A stretch of DNA of 64,000 bases. It comes from Nannochloropsis salina CCMP1776. Taxonomy: Eukaryota > Sar > Eustigmatophyceae > Eustigmatales > Monodopsidaceae. The stretch spans positions 492,340 through 556,339 of the forward strand of contig SDOX01000019.1 of NCBI GenBank assembly GCA_004565275.1. Reading direction: 5' to 3'. Below, piece after piece: positions 49,469 to 60,484 of the stretch. The notes below the pieces were generated by a model that ran no database searches, had not been told where the DNA came from, and was given only the letters and a program-made list of their open reading frames with translations. A program made the position numbers and the translations under genes. Position 1 is the stretch's first letter. Each line of letters begins with the position of its first letter.

Positions 49469-50357
49469 GTTTTGCAATGTTCTACATACCCCCCCCCAAA
49501 AAATATGATGGTCGCCATAAATGAGAACCAAGATGCAGAGAGCCACGAACTAGATAATTTCCACTCTTTTCCAAATGTATCACAACATGAAACATTTCTA
49601 TTGTAAATCTTGCGGTGAAGAGGAAAAATGAAAGCAAAGCCGAAAAAAAGAAAATTGGGTAGCCTTCGACCGTTACAGGTTTCTTTCAATTTCCAGTCCC
49701 AAGGAAGCGTACACTTGCATATGATGGTAATCAATGAAGCTTGAGTCTGCGTATTGTAAAGATACACATCAAATAGTACCGTTATTTTGCAAGCCTGATT
49801 CATGGTATCTCATCTGAATTTCATTTAATTTTGTGCGTAAAGCTCAAGTACATCTTGTACCTCCTGTCAGATATAACGCTAAGAGTCCGGTGCAAAACGT
49901 AGTAATGGCTTCGCTCACATCCCCCGACAACACGTTGCTCGCGGCCTACTGAAGAGTTGTGGACGTCTCTTATTTGCTCTCAAATAGACTGTGAGATTTA
50001 TGCCGTTTATTAATATTGTGAATTACCGATATGACCCCTTTCACCCAAACTCTCCCGATTATCCACCCAACCCTACAACGTATCTTCAACTTTGAATCAA
50101 CGAAAAAATCAATCAATCTGTGAGAGGTTCAAATAGGTGCAAAGGATATTAATTTATTCACATACTTCTTCGATCTTCTTGATGGGATTTTACGTAATGA
50201 TTGGAAGGGGGTATTTGAAGGCTTAGTTGTTAGGTTGCTAAGGATGCTTCCTGCTTGAATGGACGATGGAACAAAATCATTCGCATATTTAAGTGAGAGT
50301 CTCCTTGGTCTTTGTTGTGAGAACAGTCTTCCACCATTACAAAGTCACTGGCACAAC
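49469..50357. other. Intergenic region
   Basis: This 889-nt stretch lies upstream of G-alpha and downstream of twinfilin, both on the minus strand. It is AT-rich, and the short frames in it have no conserved content. No RNA gene recognised. Confidence 0.4.
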
Positions 50358-51437
50358 TTACTTACGAGCACTTGGTCTTTTGGGGCCTCGTGGCCTGGTC
50401 TCTGTAAGCAAAGGATGATGCAGCACATCAGAATGATCAACATCCTCTTTGCAGCCTCGCGAACATGACATCAAGGACTGAATGGTAACATTTGGGTCAG
50501 TCGCTTCAACGATGCGATCGAATATATTATAACCACCCAATGCCTCAATCAGCATACTCTTCGCGGCTGAAAAGGTGAATTTTTGTTTTAAAGACGCAGT
50601 CTGTGGACAGTAAAAGACGAACACGTGCTGCGAATCCTGTTGCGTGAAAACAAGGAAGCGCGGCTCGTCAAGAGGAAGTAAAGACGACAAGTGTACTGCC
50701 GAATCTTGCAAATTGTCATCCTGTCTTTCCATATCCTTTTCGAATGGCACTGTGCGGACCGCGATCACGATAATTTTCTCTTCCTTCAAAGTTAGTTCCA
50801 TCCAATTTTCTGGCTTTCCCGTCTCCAGTACTCGAACAAGAGCTTCACGCACGTCTGAGCGCAGCGTAAAAGGCACATGACTCATTCCATGCAACCGCAC
50901 GCCTAAGTTTCGCGCCACCGCTCGTTCCGTGGGAGCCAACTCCCCATACAGTGATGTAGACAGGAGAGGGCTTTTAACTTCGTCGTTTATAGGAGCCGTA
51001 GCGATCGCGTTCCCCCGCTCTTTTGCAGGCCAACACGCCAGAGTTCCAGTCAAGTTGAGAAAAGACATATCCTCGAGCTCATGCGTCTCAAATAATGAGA
51101 AGTGGATGGCCAAACCACGCCTGAGATCGGCGACGGAAGAGGAGTATAGCATCTTTTCCCGAACAGGGCATGTCAAGGGCAAATACTTGATCAGTACTGG
51201 GGGATGATCGTCCATCGCGATGAGCAGGAGAGCGGCAGTGTTTGGCTCCTGCATCAATCTCTCCACTACAAAATGTTGAAAATCATCCTCCTCGCTACCT
51301 AATTTTTCAATGGGGGGCTCTGCGAGGACCAAGCACTCGCCTTCGATCTTGATGTGGAGAAGCCTGGTTGATGTGACGGTGTGGAGCGGCTGACAGGCAG
51401 CGAGTAGGCCATCCGAGACGCTCAGGTGCGCACGCAT
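50358..51437 (-). CDS. TWF: Twinfilin (two ADF-H domains)
   Basis: Twinfilin binds actin monomers and caps filament barbed ends; it is cytosolic. It is a single exon of 359 aa. The N-terminal ADF-H repeat has SVSDGLLAACQPLHTVTSTR near the start and its actin-binding helix in CPVREKMLYSSSVADLRRGL. The linker contains VRLHGMSHVPFTLRSDVREA, which opens the second ADF-H repeat. Its long helix is KQKFTFSAAKSMLIEALGGY. The basic tail ending in RPRGPKRPSARK fits the capping-protein/phosphoinositide tail of twinfilins. It matches animal and protist twinfilins in order and size. It complements UNC45 in the same window as evidence for an elaborated actomyosin system. Confidence 0.88.
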   Translation of the reverse strand: MRAHLSVSDGLLAACQPLHTVTSTRLLHIKIEGECLVLAEPPIEKLGSEEDDFQHFVVERLMQEPNTAALLLIAMDDHPPVLIKYLPLTCPVREKMLYSSSVADLRRGLAIHFSLFETHELEDMSFLNLTGTLACWPAKERGNAIATAPINDEVKSPLLSTSLYGELAPTERAVARNLGVRLHGMSHVPFTLRSDVREALVRVLETGKPENWMELTLKEEKIIVIAVRTVPFEKDMERQDDNLQDSAVHLSSLLPLDEPRFLVFTQQDSQHVFVFYCPQTASLKQKFTFSAAKSMLIEALGGYNIFDRIVEATDPNVTIQSLMSCSRGCKEDVDHSDVLHHPLLTETRPRGPKRPSARK

Positions 51438-52138
51438 CCTGATCGCGGGCCTTTAAAAGGAGAACAGTGTGATCATACCATCCAATTTTAGTTCGGAAAG
51501 CTAGGAACATAGAGACCAAGCCGAGTAAGCGATGCCCCCCTGTTCCAGGAGCCACGCAACCTGTCTCGTGGGATTGATTTTCCCCCACCTAAGCTGCCTT
51601 CCTCGCCGCCACCGACGCGATGGGGGCCTTCGCCCCTCGAAGAATACCACGCATGACGGGCAGTGTGGCGTACGGGAACGCGAGCCACCGTCTTTCCAGC
51701 TACCTTGACCGCGATCTCGCAATCTCATGTCTCCTTACATGTTGCGGATACGGGTCTGCATTCTATTTGCAGTCTTGAGCGCGGTGGTGTAAGAGCCGAC
51801 TCGCTCCACCTTTTTTCTTAGATATCAAGCATGGAGACACTACACACATGTGCACCAACTCACGTGACGAGCATAGTATCAGACATGCTTGAGAACGATC
51901 CACATACATGCACAATGTTGCCGTGTTGTGTGTACTGCGGGAAAAATATGGAAACCCAAAATAAATAGCTGTCTTATACGCCGGTTTTAAAGGAGGAAAC
52001 GAAGGGGAGGGAAATCGATACGGCTGTGGCACGGCAAGATTCTTTTTACCGAAAACGTTTATAACTTTCTCACATTCTCCTCACCTTTAGCAATTATCTA
52101 TTTTCACAGAATCGTATCGACGCGCCCGCTCGAAGTCT
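51438..52138. other. Intergenic, divergent promoter region
   Basis: This gap lies between twinfilin (minus) and eIF4G (plus). TTTTCACAG at about 52102-52110 is acceptor-like just upstream of the eIF4G ATG, so a 5' UTR intron is possible. Minus-strand frames at 51488-51728 are Arg-rich and unconserved. Nothing else seen. Confidence 0.4.
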
Positions 52139-55100
52139 ATGTCCACATCGACATCACCCGGCCGTCTGAAACATGAAGCAGCAGGGACGACTACACCACC
52201 AAACAAAGGTGCCGGAGCATCAAAACTAGCCTCTACGGAGGCACCCAGGAGCATCACTACGGCGAATGGACACCATGCTGCTCAGTTGAGCATTGACACC
52301 TGTCCAAGAAGCGGCAGTGAGGGCGGAGGCTTTGGTGGCGAGAATTCTCCTTCTCCGTTGCCCCCGCCCCCGGTGCCCCAGTCTTCGCCCTTGCCGCCCA
52401 CTGGCAAGGCCGGTGCCGGCGCAGGATGTAGCAGCGTTGGAAGCGTGAGTGCGTCCGCTGCGCAGCCCACCTCGTCCTCCCTTTCCGGACACCAGGCAGC
52501 GCCGGGTCAAGGGCCCGGGCAGTCGGTCAGTGGTCATACGCCCGTCCCTGATGGTGGCGCGGAGGGTACTGTAAGCAATGCGCCTGTGAGCAGCGTGACC
52601 ACGGCAGGGGGCGTCGGAGAAGGAGAAGCCGGCATGCGGGGAGGGGGTCGCGGGAACGGGCGAATTGGGACTGCGCCTTTCAGGCGAGGCGGGCACGTGG
52701 AACCTGCGGGGGACTTCACCTCGCCGAGGCCTCTGCACCCCGGCAGCCATCAGGGTGCGCCAATGCCTTCTTTGCCCACGCGGGTGTCTTCCGCTCCGCC
52801 GGCCGAGAACGTACAGGTGTACGAGAGTACGCAGGGCTACTACCAGCACGCAATGAACAGTAAGCAGGCATTTCCCCAGCGGCGTCAGCACGGCTCCGCT
52901 CACCCGGCGTCTTCAGCGATGCGGTCCCCCTACGCCATTGCTCAGCACCACCAGCAATATCAATTACCGTCTGCATTGCCACCCCCGCCTTCGAAAGGCC
53001 AGGAGGTGGGTCCTCCGTCCCAAGAAGGGCACAGCAATGTGGGTGCCAAGGGGCTGGCGTCTTCCCAGGCGTCGACTCCCTCCTCCTCCCCCTTGACCAC
53101 CCTGAGGGGCACAGGCTCACCCAAGCAACACCCTCCTCAGCACCCTCCGCCCCCGTTGCCTTCACATCAGCATCAGCATCAGCAGCCGCCTTACCACCCG
53201 AAGTCTCCCGCGATGGGCCCGCGAATGGCCGGTCCGCCGTCCCCCTACCCCCAACCCCCGGCCCCCGTTCTGGCGGGGTTGCCGCTCTACGGCACCGGTG
53301 CTTTGCTTAAGGGCGGACCTCATCACGGCCACCAAGCGCAGCCTCATCATCTCCAGGCTCTTCCCGGCCACCCTCCCATGTCGCCGCAGCAGGGACCCGG
53401 GGGCTGGCTCACCCCCAAGCAGCAAGGGCCTCAGCACCTGTCTCGCGGGGTGGACCCGCAGAGTGGGCACTATGGTTCATCCTCCCACCATGCCTCGCAT
53501 GCGCACCACCCGCACGCCTCTCACCATCAGCAGGCATCCCAACACCACCCCTCTTCGGCAGCACCCGCCCATCTCTCTCAACAGCACCATGGGCACAACG
53601 CGCTGCTGCCCAACAGCATTCGACGGGGAAATGTTCCCACTGGTGGTGGCTCTGGGGCCTCCAGTAGCGGCTACGAACATGGGCATCATCCATCCTTGCC
53701 GGGCGGAGGCGCTCCTCGGTCTTACCCGCACCTGCACGCCCAGCCTCATCACGCGACGTCGCCGCTCCCGGTCATGGGGCCGCGCGGCCATTCCTTCCCT
53801 TACGCGGCCCATCAGTTGCATGCCGGCGGTACGCCCGGCTATTACGCGTCATCTCCTGGAGCGAGCGGGCCCCTGCATGGGCACCATCCTCAGCACTTTC
53901 AGCCTCCGCCGCTGCCACCTCAACAGCACCAACCACAACCACCTTCCCACCTGCAGCAACACCAATCCTCTCCTCAACATGTACATCAGCCGCTACTGCA
54001 TCAAGGAGGGTCCACCGGCCTCCCCGGTGGACGTTACAGTGGGCCACCGGCAAGAGGATACGTGGGCGTGGGGTCCTCGCAAGCCGTGATGACATCAACT
54101 TCGTCGGCGCACTATTCGCCTACCTTTCCTTCTCAAACGTCAACCCCGCTCCCATCGAGTCCCAATCCGCGTCCCTTGGTGAAGAGGGAGAGCAAGGCCC
54201 TAGCCATATTGGATAAGGACAACAAGATCGTCAAACCCTCGACGGGGACCCCGACAAGCAGCACTCCGCTGGGCTCGCCTTCTCTGGGGGCCGTGGAGGG
54301 CGCGTCGGACAAGGCGACGGCGTCTCCGAAGGGTCTGCAGTCACTCCCGCAAAAACTCAACATTGAGCCGACTGCCTCAAATGATGTCGATACACCGCCA
54401 GGGACGGATATCACTTCGACCAGTGAAAGTCCTTCCTTACCGCTGCAAGCGGACACTGGCGCGGTAGAAGCGGCTGTCAAGGCATCAACAGGGCCTGACA
54501 TTGCCGAGAAGGAGGAGGCAAGCCTCAGAGCCCCAAGTTCTGCGCCGGGAGAGAAGACGAACCCATCACCCCAGCAAACAACTTCTTCAGAAGCAAGGGC
54601 TGAAGAAACATCGGTGAGTCAGGGAGCGCTCGGCACCAAAGATGGGACAGCGCCTGCTGCGACAAGCACAGAACTAAAAGAGTCATCGCTCAAGACTGAG
54701 AAAGAGATTGGGTCCCGGGCGGAGACGGAAGCATCCAAAGCCAGCCTTGCAATGGTCCCGGAACTGGAAAAAAGGGACGACGATATCAGCAAGAGGATGG
54801 CTGGTGTGTCCATCGTGGCCGAGTCGGCCCCCCCGCGCTCGACCGTGTTGAAGCCCGGCAACGAAATACGAAATTCCACAGAAGAGTCATGCAAAGAGGA
54901 AGCTGTAGAACATTTACCTTCGAAAAAGCTTGTCTACGTGAAGGCCGTACTGGAGTCGCTCAAGCCCATTGACATGTCTCAGCCCGCCGAGCTCGTGGGC
55001 AGGCTTCAGGTGACCAGGATAACCGGGTCGTCGGGCCTGGGGGGGTTTGGCTTGGGTATGACGCGCACTTCAGGTTTAGGAAGCTCTATCAACCGCAGTG

Positions 55101-58084
55101 GACCCTCGATCACTACCTTGGAAGAGGGACCCTGGGTTCGGAAACCTTTGTCGATGGATCGAAAGTCGAGCGATTCTCTCAGCGGCTCGCGCAACGGCTA
55201 CGGTGGTCTGGGTGGGGCCAGTCCCGGGGGAAGCTCGTCGGGGAGCGGGGCTGGAGGCAGTGGGGGGAGTGCATGGCGTCGGGGAGAACAGGTACCGATT
55301 CAGAAAACTAGAGAAGCAGGTGGTGGAAGTACTTCGCGGGCAGGTCCATCGGCTGACTTTGCGCGGAGGCGTGAGAACGTAGGTTTGGCCCGTTCCAGGA
55401 ATGCCTGGAGCCCGCAGCGAGACACCTCTGGTCTCGAGCATTGTGAGGCTCGAGTACGAGGCTTGTTGAATAAAATGACGTGGGATACGTTCGACAAGTT
55501 GTCCACTCAACTATGCGGCATCGAAATCGACTCTAAGGACATGCTCTCAAAAATCATTTCTCTTGTTTTCGACAAGGCTGTCGATGAGCCCTTTTTCGGA
55601 GAAATGTACGCCACACTATGTGTGGACGTTAGCAAGAAGAGCGGGGAGTGGTCAGTCATCAGGACAGGGCAGGACTTGGACAAAAATGGAAAGTATTTCT
55701 GGACAGATGACATCATGGTTGAAAAGGAGATCGTGGGGCCCTTCCCATCTCGAGAGGCATGTCTTGAGGCTGCAATCAGTGACCAAGAGCCAATCGCGCA
55801 GGCTCGCACACAGAAGTTGCGCCTTTGTGAATTGATTATCACAGGTGATACGTTCGTGAAGGTGCTGGAGAGCATGGAGGGAGGGAGCGGAGCAGCGCGG
55901 CAGTACTTCACTGTTTTCCGGGCTTTGACGGAGGAGGAAGAAGGACAGGAAAGGGTCCGCGACAGGATCCACGGTGGCTTCGAGGACGAAATGAGTGCCA
56001 TGGAGGACGGGCACCGTGCAACCACCTTCAAGAAGTTGTTGTTGAAAAAGTGTCAGGAGGAGTTTTACAAGGAGAACAACTACGACGACATGGTCAGGTC
56101 GACGTCGAGCTCTGGAGCCTCGCGACAAGAGCTAGCTCAAAGACAAGCAGAAGAGGAGGATGCCCGCATGAAGTCGAAGAGGCGGATGCTGGGGAACATC
56201 CGTTTTATCGGTGAACTTTACAAAAAGAAGATGCTCAAGGAACGCATAATGCATGAGTGTATCCTCAAGCTTCTGGGATTCGTCGAACAGCGTGGAGATC
56301 GACCGGGGGATCGGAAGCTTGTAAAGCGGTCAACTGGTTGGGACGAAGAATCGTTGGAAGCTCTCTGTAAATTGCTTTCAACGGTTGGGGAGCAGTTGGA
56401 TGAGGTGAAGTGCATTACGGGCGATAAACAACGGACGAAAGGCCGGCCTCCCCCCGAGCACCACGAGAAGGATATAGCATTCTACTACAAGCAACTGCGC
56501 GACTTGAGTGTAGACAAGAAATCAGGGCTGACCGCACGAGCCCGATTCATGATCAAGGACCTGTTGGAACTGCGGGAGAACAAATGGGTCTTGAGGCGCG
56601 TGGAGGTGAAGGCCACGAAGACAGAGGAGTTTAGAAGAGGTATGGAGGCAAGTAAGTCCGGAAATAGTAGTCCATCTGGGAGTGATGGGAGAAGTGGACA
56701 GCACGGTGGGAGTGGCGGAAGAGGCTCTGCACCCTCTCCTGTGCTTTCACGTCAGGGGTCTCTGGACAAATCTGGACGAGTAACGGCCGGAGGCGGAGGC
56801 GACAAGAGATCCCTGCGAGGCGGAGTTGGAGAATCAATTGGGAGAGATAGGAGGGGTAACATTCCTCCAGCGGCGATGGACAGAAGAGGGGGACCGGGCC
56901 GGAACATAAGTCAGTCGCCCATGAGCGACCACGGTGATGAGAGGGGAGCTCGGGGCTCTTTGTCTAGCAATTGTGATAGCAAAACCTATTCGCGACCAAG
57001 CATGGGAGGAACAGTCGATGGTCCAGGGGTCTCGACACGGTCACGCGAGGAGGTAGACAGCGTTGTGCAGACTGTCATCGCTGAGTTCATGAGCTTGAGA
57101 GACGAAGCGGAGGTGGAGGCTTCAATGGATTTGGTACCGCGACTGGTTGGCAGCGAGGTGGCAGCCAATAAAATTCTGGGCCGTCTCATTGACTGTAAAG
57201 ATAACGAGCGTGGGCCCCTTATCCAGCTACTTCTTTTGCTCATCAAAAGTCATCGCATCCAGAGCAAGGACCTCAAAGGAGAGGTACAGTTGGTGATGGA
57301 GACGCTGGAAGACCTACTGGTTGACGTGCCGCACGTCTATGATAATTTTGCATTTGCAGTCGCTGCCTTGCTTCGCACGAAGGCTCTGGACTTCGCGTGG
57401 TTCCAATCCGAGGCTCGGGGAGCATTGCCGGAGGAAAAAGCCTTCACCCGCCTGATGACGGCGGTCTTCAGAGCGTACGACGCTGACCGCCGCGCTCCTT
57501 GGTCGTGGGACTTGGTAAAGAGTGCGGGCGAAGTGCTCTTTGCCGCATATCATGAGAGAGATCGCTGTCAATTTATGAATTTTGTAGAGGAACATCAATT
57601 GTGGGCGACTTATGTCGAGCCATTAAGCGGCAAGATTGTCGAGCAAGCCATGCAGCAAGGAGGGACCGAAGGAATTTTAGCTTGGATCCGGTCCTTGGAG
57701 CCCTCCTTAAGAAACAATGTGCCCTTCACTCGCGCTTTGGCTTATCGACTTCTCGTAGAGTGCCCGAAGGTGAGGAATTCCACATGGCCACAGCCTGCAG
57801 AGCTCCAAACGCTTTTCACAGAGATTGCTGCCAACGCCGACCCACGCTTGCAGGTGGCATGCTTGCACGGCATGCAACGCTTCGTGATCGAATTTGCAGC
57901 TACGCAAGAGAAGAAGGCTATGCTGGTCAGTCTTTTCGACGAGCTGGTCCGCTCCGGAGCTGTCTTGCCAGGCACACTGTCCGCCTGGGAGCAAGACCTT
58001 GGTAGTACTCCTGACAGCGCACTTGCCTCCGACGTAGTTGTTGACGTGATGAACAAGTTGGGGGCCGACCCTGTTGTTACATGA
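52139..58084 (+). CDS. EIF4G: Eukaryotic translation initiation factor 4G
   Basis: Single-exon 1981-residue scaffold of the cap-binding complex. Residues 1 to about 690 are low complexity, rich in Pro, Gln, His, Gly and Ser (polyHis/Gln stretches, for example HHPHASHHQQASQHHPSS). A Ser/Glu-rich region follows. YVKAVLESLKP at about 932 is placed like the eIF4E-binding Y-x4-L helix, though its last position is Glu. MIF4G (about 1105-1490) opens LLNKMTWDTFDKLSTQL and closes FMIKDLLELRENKWVLRR. It carries an unusual inset of about 50 residues around 1167-1217, with GKYFWTDDIM and GPFPSREACLEAA, that standard MIF4G lacks. The MA3 domain (about 1634-1760) has LVPRLVGSEVAANKILGRL. A C-terminal W2-type HEAT domain ends near WEQDLGST. 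An intronless gene of this size is notable. Confidence 0.9.
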   Translation: MSTSTSPGRLKHEAAGTTTPPNKGAGASKLASTEAPRSITTANGHHAAQLSIDTCPRSGSEGGGFGGENSPSPLPPPPVPQSSPLPPTGKAGAGAGCSSVGSVSASAAQPTSSSLSGHQAAPGQGPGQSVSGHTPVPDGGAEGTVSNAPVSSVTTAGGVGEGEAGMRGGGRGNGRIGTAPFRRGGHVEPAGDFTSPRPLHPGSHQGAPMPSLPTRVSSAPPAENVQVYESTQGYYQHAMNSKQAFPQRRQHGSAHPASSAMRSPYAIAQHHQQYQLPSALPPPPSKGQEVGPPSQEGHSNVGAKGLASSQASTPSSSPLTTLRGTGSPKQHPPQHPPPPLPSHQHQHQQPPYHPKSPAMGPRMAGPPSPYPQPPAPVLAGLPLYGTGALLKGGPHHGHQAQPHHLQALPGHPPMSPQQGPGGWLTPKQQGPQHLSRGVDPQSGHYGSSSHHASHAHHPHASHHQQASQHHPSSAAPAHLSQQHHGHNALLPNSIRRGNVPTGGGSGASSSGYEHGHHPSLPGGGAPRSYPHLHAQPHHATSPLPVMGPRGHSFPYAAHQLHAGGTPGYYASSPGASGPLHGHHPQHFQPPPLPPQQHQPQPPSHLQQHQSSPQHVHQPLLHQGGSTGLPGGRYSGPPARGYVGVGSSQAVMTSTSSAHYSPTFPSQTSTPLPSSPNPRPLVKRESKALAILDKDNKIVKPSTGTPTSSTPLGSPSLGAVEGASDKATASPKGLQSLPQKLNIEPTASNDVDTPPGTDITSTSESPSLPLQADTGAVEAAVKASTGPDIAEKEEASLRAPSSAPGEKTNPSPQQTTSSEARAEETSVSQGALGTKDGTAPAATSTELKESSLKTEKEIGSRAETEASKASLAMVPELEKRDDDISKRMAGVSIVAESAPPRSTVLKPGNEIRNSTEESCKEEAVEHLPSKKLVYVKAVLESLKPIDMSQPAELVGRLQVTRITGSSGLGGFGLGMTRTSGLGSSINRSGPSITTLEEGPWVRKPLSMDRKSSDSLSGSRNGYGGLGGASPGGSSSGSGAGGSGGSAWRRGEQVPIQKTREAGGGSTSRAGPSADFARRRENVGLARSRNAWSPQRDTSGLEHCEARVRGLLNKMTWDTFDKLSTQLCGIEIDSKDMLSKIISLVFDKAVDEPFFGEMYATLCVDVSKKSGEWSVIRTGQDLDKNGKYFWTDDIMVEKEIVGPFPSREACLEAAISDQEPIAQARTQKLRLCELIITGDTFVKVLESMEGGSGAARQYFTVFRALTEEEEGQERVRDRIHGGFEDEMSAMEDGHRATTFKKLLLKKCQEEFYKENNYDDMVRSTSSSGASRQELAQRQAEEEDARMKSKRRMLGNIRFIGELYKKKMLKERIMHECILKLLGFVEQRGDRPGDRKLVKRSTGWDEESLEALCKLLSTVGEQLDEVKCITGDKQRTKGRPPPEHHEKDIAFYYKQLRDLSVDKKSGLTARARFMIKDLLELRENKWVLRRVEVKATKTEEFRRGMEASKSGNSSPSGSDGRSGQHGGSGGRGSAPSPVLSRQGSLDKSGRVTAGGGGDKRSLRGGVGESIGRDRRGNIPPAAMDRRGGPGRNISQSPMSDHGDERGARGSLSSNCDSKTYSRPSMGGTVDGPGVSTRSREEVDSVVQTVIAEFMSLRDEAEVEASMDLVPRLVGSEVAANKILGRLIDCKDNERGPLIQLLLLLIKSHRIQSKDLKGEVQLVMETLEDLLVDVPHVYDNFAFAVAALLRTKALDFAWFQSEARGALPEEKAFTRLMTAVFRAYDADRRAPWSWDLVKSAGEVLFAAYHERDRCQFMNFVEEHQLWATYVEPLSGKIVEQAMQQGGTEGILAWIRSLEPSLRNNVPFTRALAYRLLVECPKVRNSTWPQPAELQTLFTEIAANADPRLQVACLHGMQRFVIEFAATQEKKAMLVSLFDELVRSGAVLPGTLSAWEQDLGSTPDSALASDVVVDVMNKLGADPVVT

Positions 58085-58932
58085 GGTATTACAGAAAAAA
58101 GAGCTTAGATAACAGTAAGTTCACAAACGTGCAAGATGCATCTGTGAGCGTGTAATTTTTGATCGGTGCATGCACACCCAGTACGTACCGCAGCAGACAT
58201 ATTGAGCGACTACGTCGGTGGCAAGAGCAGCTGTGTGTCGTACAGCTCTTACGCTGTTCCTTGACAACCAGGTTGGGGAACGTAAAAAAGGTGTTGGGGT
58301 AGCGTAGTCATACTTTACAGAGAGGACATCCCGCTCCTGGAACCTAAATGTTAAATTATTAGTGTTAAGTTCCTAGTAACATCTCAACGATAGATTTCCG
58401 CGTTTTGTGCTGGCATTTAGATTCTCCTTTGTCGATCCATGTCACCGCTCCAGGCCGCCGGTTTGTCCTTCATCCCCAAGCGTGTGCCCAGTGGAATAAA
58501 GTGGTGCTGGTACTTCCTCTCTGTCTCTTTCGATGTCAGGAAGCTTGCTTGAAGTGGAAAGAAAGAAAAATAAGCCTTCAATAAAGACAAAGACCTCCTT
58601 CAACAAGTCTCTCGGTCAACTAGTCTCAGAAGATCTTCTTGAGGTCAATTTGTTAAGGGCACGAGGCTCAGGCCTATTTTCCTACATTGAGGTTTTGTTC
58701 CTACCACCTTCAAACGAACGCCCTTTTCCCGCTTATTCGCCTGAAGTTCGCTCCACCACGTCCAGTAACTTGGTTTCACCCCTACCACGATCACCTACAC
58801 TCGCATGATGTTACCACGTTCGCTCCAGCATCACTCAGCCGCGTAAATCGATTTTATCGCATTCGTGAACATCATAAGTTTCCTCCGCAAGTCCCTATTC
58901 ACACTCCTTTGTAGCATTTGTTTTTCGTGCTC
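58085..58932. other. Convergent 3' region
   Basis: This 848-nt stretch lies between eIF4G (plus) and MGST3 (minus). A plus-strand frame at 58533-58808 shows no conserved content. No RNA gene or repeat recognised. Confidence 0.4.
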
Positions 58933-59463
58933 CTACTTACTCCCGCTCTTAATCAAGGCCACGCCGACTTTGATGACACACCCCACCATACCCAACAAGG
59001 AAAGGATGCCTAAGATTGCGCCGGCCTCCCTCCCTTTGGGCCCCTGAGACGAGTAACCCTTGGCATACAGAGCTCGGGAAACAATGTAAATAGTCGCCAG
59101 CACAGCAAAGGTTTTAGGTTGAAACAGGCCACCCACCAAGAGCAAAGACATGACTCCCCAGACTTGCTCCAGAAAATTGTGATGCCCCCGCTGCACGTTG
59201 TTGAAACGAAACCATTGCTCGTAGTCCAAACGTCCCGCGTAACGGCCAGAGCCCATGTCAGGGTACCCTAGAGAGAAAGGTACTGTAGGGAAAGCTTTTT
59301 TGTGCTCGTCCATCAAATCTTTGTTCTTCTTTTGCCATTCGTCGTTGAAGTACGCCCTCCGCAGGCCCATCACTGCACTCCCCAAATAAACCCCCTCTAA
59401 GACTAAGAGGGCAGCAGCAATGAGGACGTATCCATATTCTGGCGAGATCGTAAAAGTTGACAT
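58933..59463 (-). CDS. MGST3: Microsomal glutathione S-transferase 3-like MAPEG protein
   Basis: MAPEG enzymes are four-helix ER membrane proteins with glutathione transferase or peroxidase activity. It is a single exon of 176 aa. Helix 1 is GYVLIAAALLVLEGVYLGSA, followed by RRAYFNDEWQ. The GSH-site region RFNNVQRGHHNFLEQVWGVM is the MGST3 equivalent of the family R-x-x-x-N-x-x-E motif. It is followed by MSLLLVGGLFQPKTFAVL, SRALYAKGYSSQGPKGREAG and a final helix (LGILSLLGMVGCVIKVGVAL). It is slightly longer than human MGST3 (152 aa), mainly because of the loop after helix 1. No signal peptide is needed, as helix 1 inserts the protein. Confidence 0.9.
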   Translation of the reverse strand: MSTFTISPEYGYVLIAAALLVLEGVYLGSAVMGLRRAYFNDEWQKKNKDLMDEHKKAFPTVPFSLGYPDMGSGRYAGRLDYEQWFRFNNVQRGHHNFLEQVWGVMSLLLVGGLFQPKTFAVLATIYIVSRALYAKGYSSQGPKGREAGAILGILSLLGMVGCVIKVGVALIKSGSK

Positions 59464-60484
59464 TGTGCTCTTGTAATTCGAAATCTATTGTCATGAGAAT
59501 GGAAGGCAGGAAACCTTGAGAAGACATCGTTACGAACCCGTTGAGCACTATGAAGAACAAGATCGCATCAAAAGAAGCCATATTTATTTCGATGTGACAG
59601 ATAGGTGTAAATAATGCTTACGAACAACCCTTCCGTAGCGAAGTAAAACTTACTTAAACCAGAGGCAGAGAAGCACACTCACTTCTAACCGACAGTCACA
59701 ATGTGATGCACCTCAGCCCTGGAATGGTGTACACGAAGAACGTAGATTCCCGACAGCTCAATCAGTCTCATATAATATGACTTTCGCAATTTGTCAATCA
59801 CTGCTATGCCTCATTGTCTTAAACTGTGTTGCATGTGTTGCGTGCTGTCAAATGCGACCATGTCATAGCAAGTTGAAGTCCGTGATGCCGTGCGGGTGCA
59901 CAAGGTGTGGGCTGAGCTACAGCCCAGTGATAACACCACCAAATAGGAAAGTGCTTTTACTATGTCACTGAGTAATGCTGTCTCTGAGTGACAGGCTGTG
60001 GAAAGCACCAAAAAATCCTTCCTTGACGCCGCTGCAACTTGTCTATTATATATATATATATTACTTGTTGCTGGGAAATGATGTTTCCAAGCCTCGAAAA
60101 CAAAAATGAAAACGCCGTCAAAGTCCGGCGGTGGAACGGCCCACATAAAACCACCACGCACCACAACCTGCAAGGCTAGTCCTCAGGCGCCGCCTTGCGG
60201 CTGTTCGGAGCATTTCTGCTACTGTCCTTGCCCTCGACCCTCCTCCTTTCGCGCCATTTTCGGCCTTTCCGGCCGAATGGAGCGGCCGAGGGAGCGAGCG
60301 CTTTTCCGAACAGGCAGGGGTCCTCGTCCTTCGTGTTGTGCCATCTACCTCGCGACTGACTACCCACCTTACCCTTCTACAGGGAAAGGAAAGCTATCAA
60401 AAATCTGTCCTACGCATACATTTTTGGACCTTTCAAGTTGTCATTCAAAAAAGCCGTGTTTGAAGTGACGTTGGATCATCAAGA
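59464..60484. other. Intergenic, divergent region with a (TA)n microsatellite
   Basis: This 1.02-kb gap lies between MGST3 (minus) and the aminotransferase (plus). It holds a pure TA run at 60047-60060. Frames at 60106-60468 have no conserved content. No RNA gene recognised. Confidence 0.45.

Noticed and set aside
53298-54089. 263-codon plus-strand frame inside eIF4G
   Set aside because: It overlaps the His/Pro/Gln-rich eIF4G coding sequence in another frame; the repetitive composition keeps several frames open.
60047-60060. (TA)7 run as a possible regulatory or cruciform element
   Set aside because: A short simple repeat in an AT-rich spacer with no associated motif.
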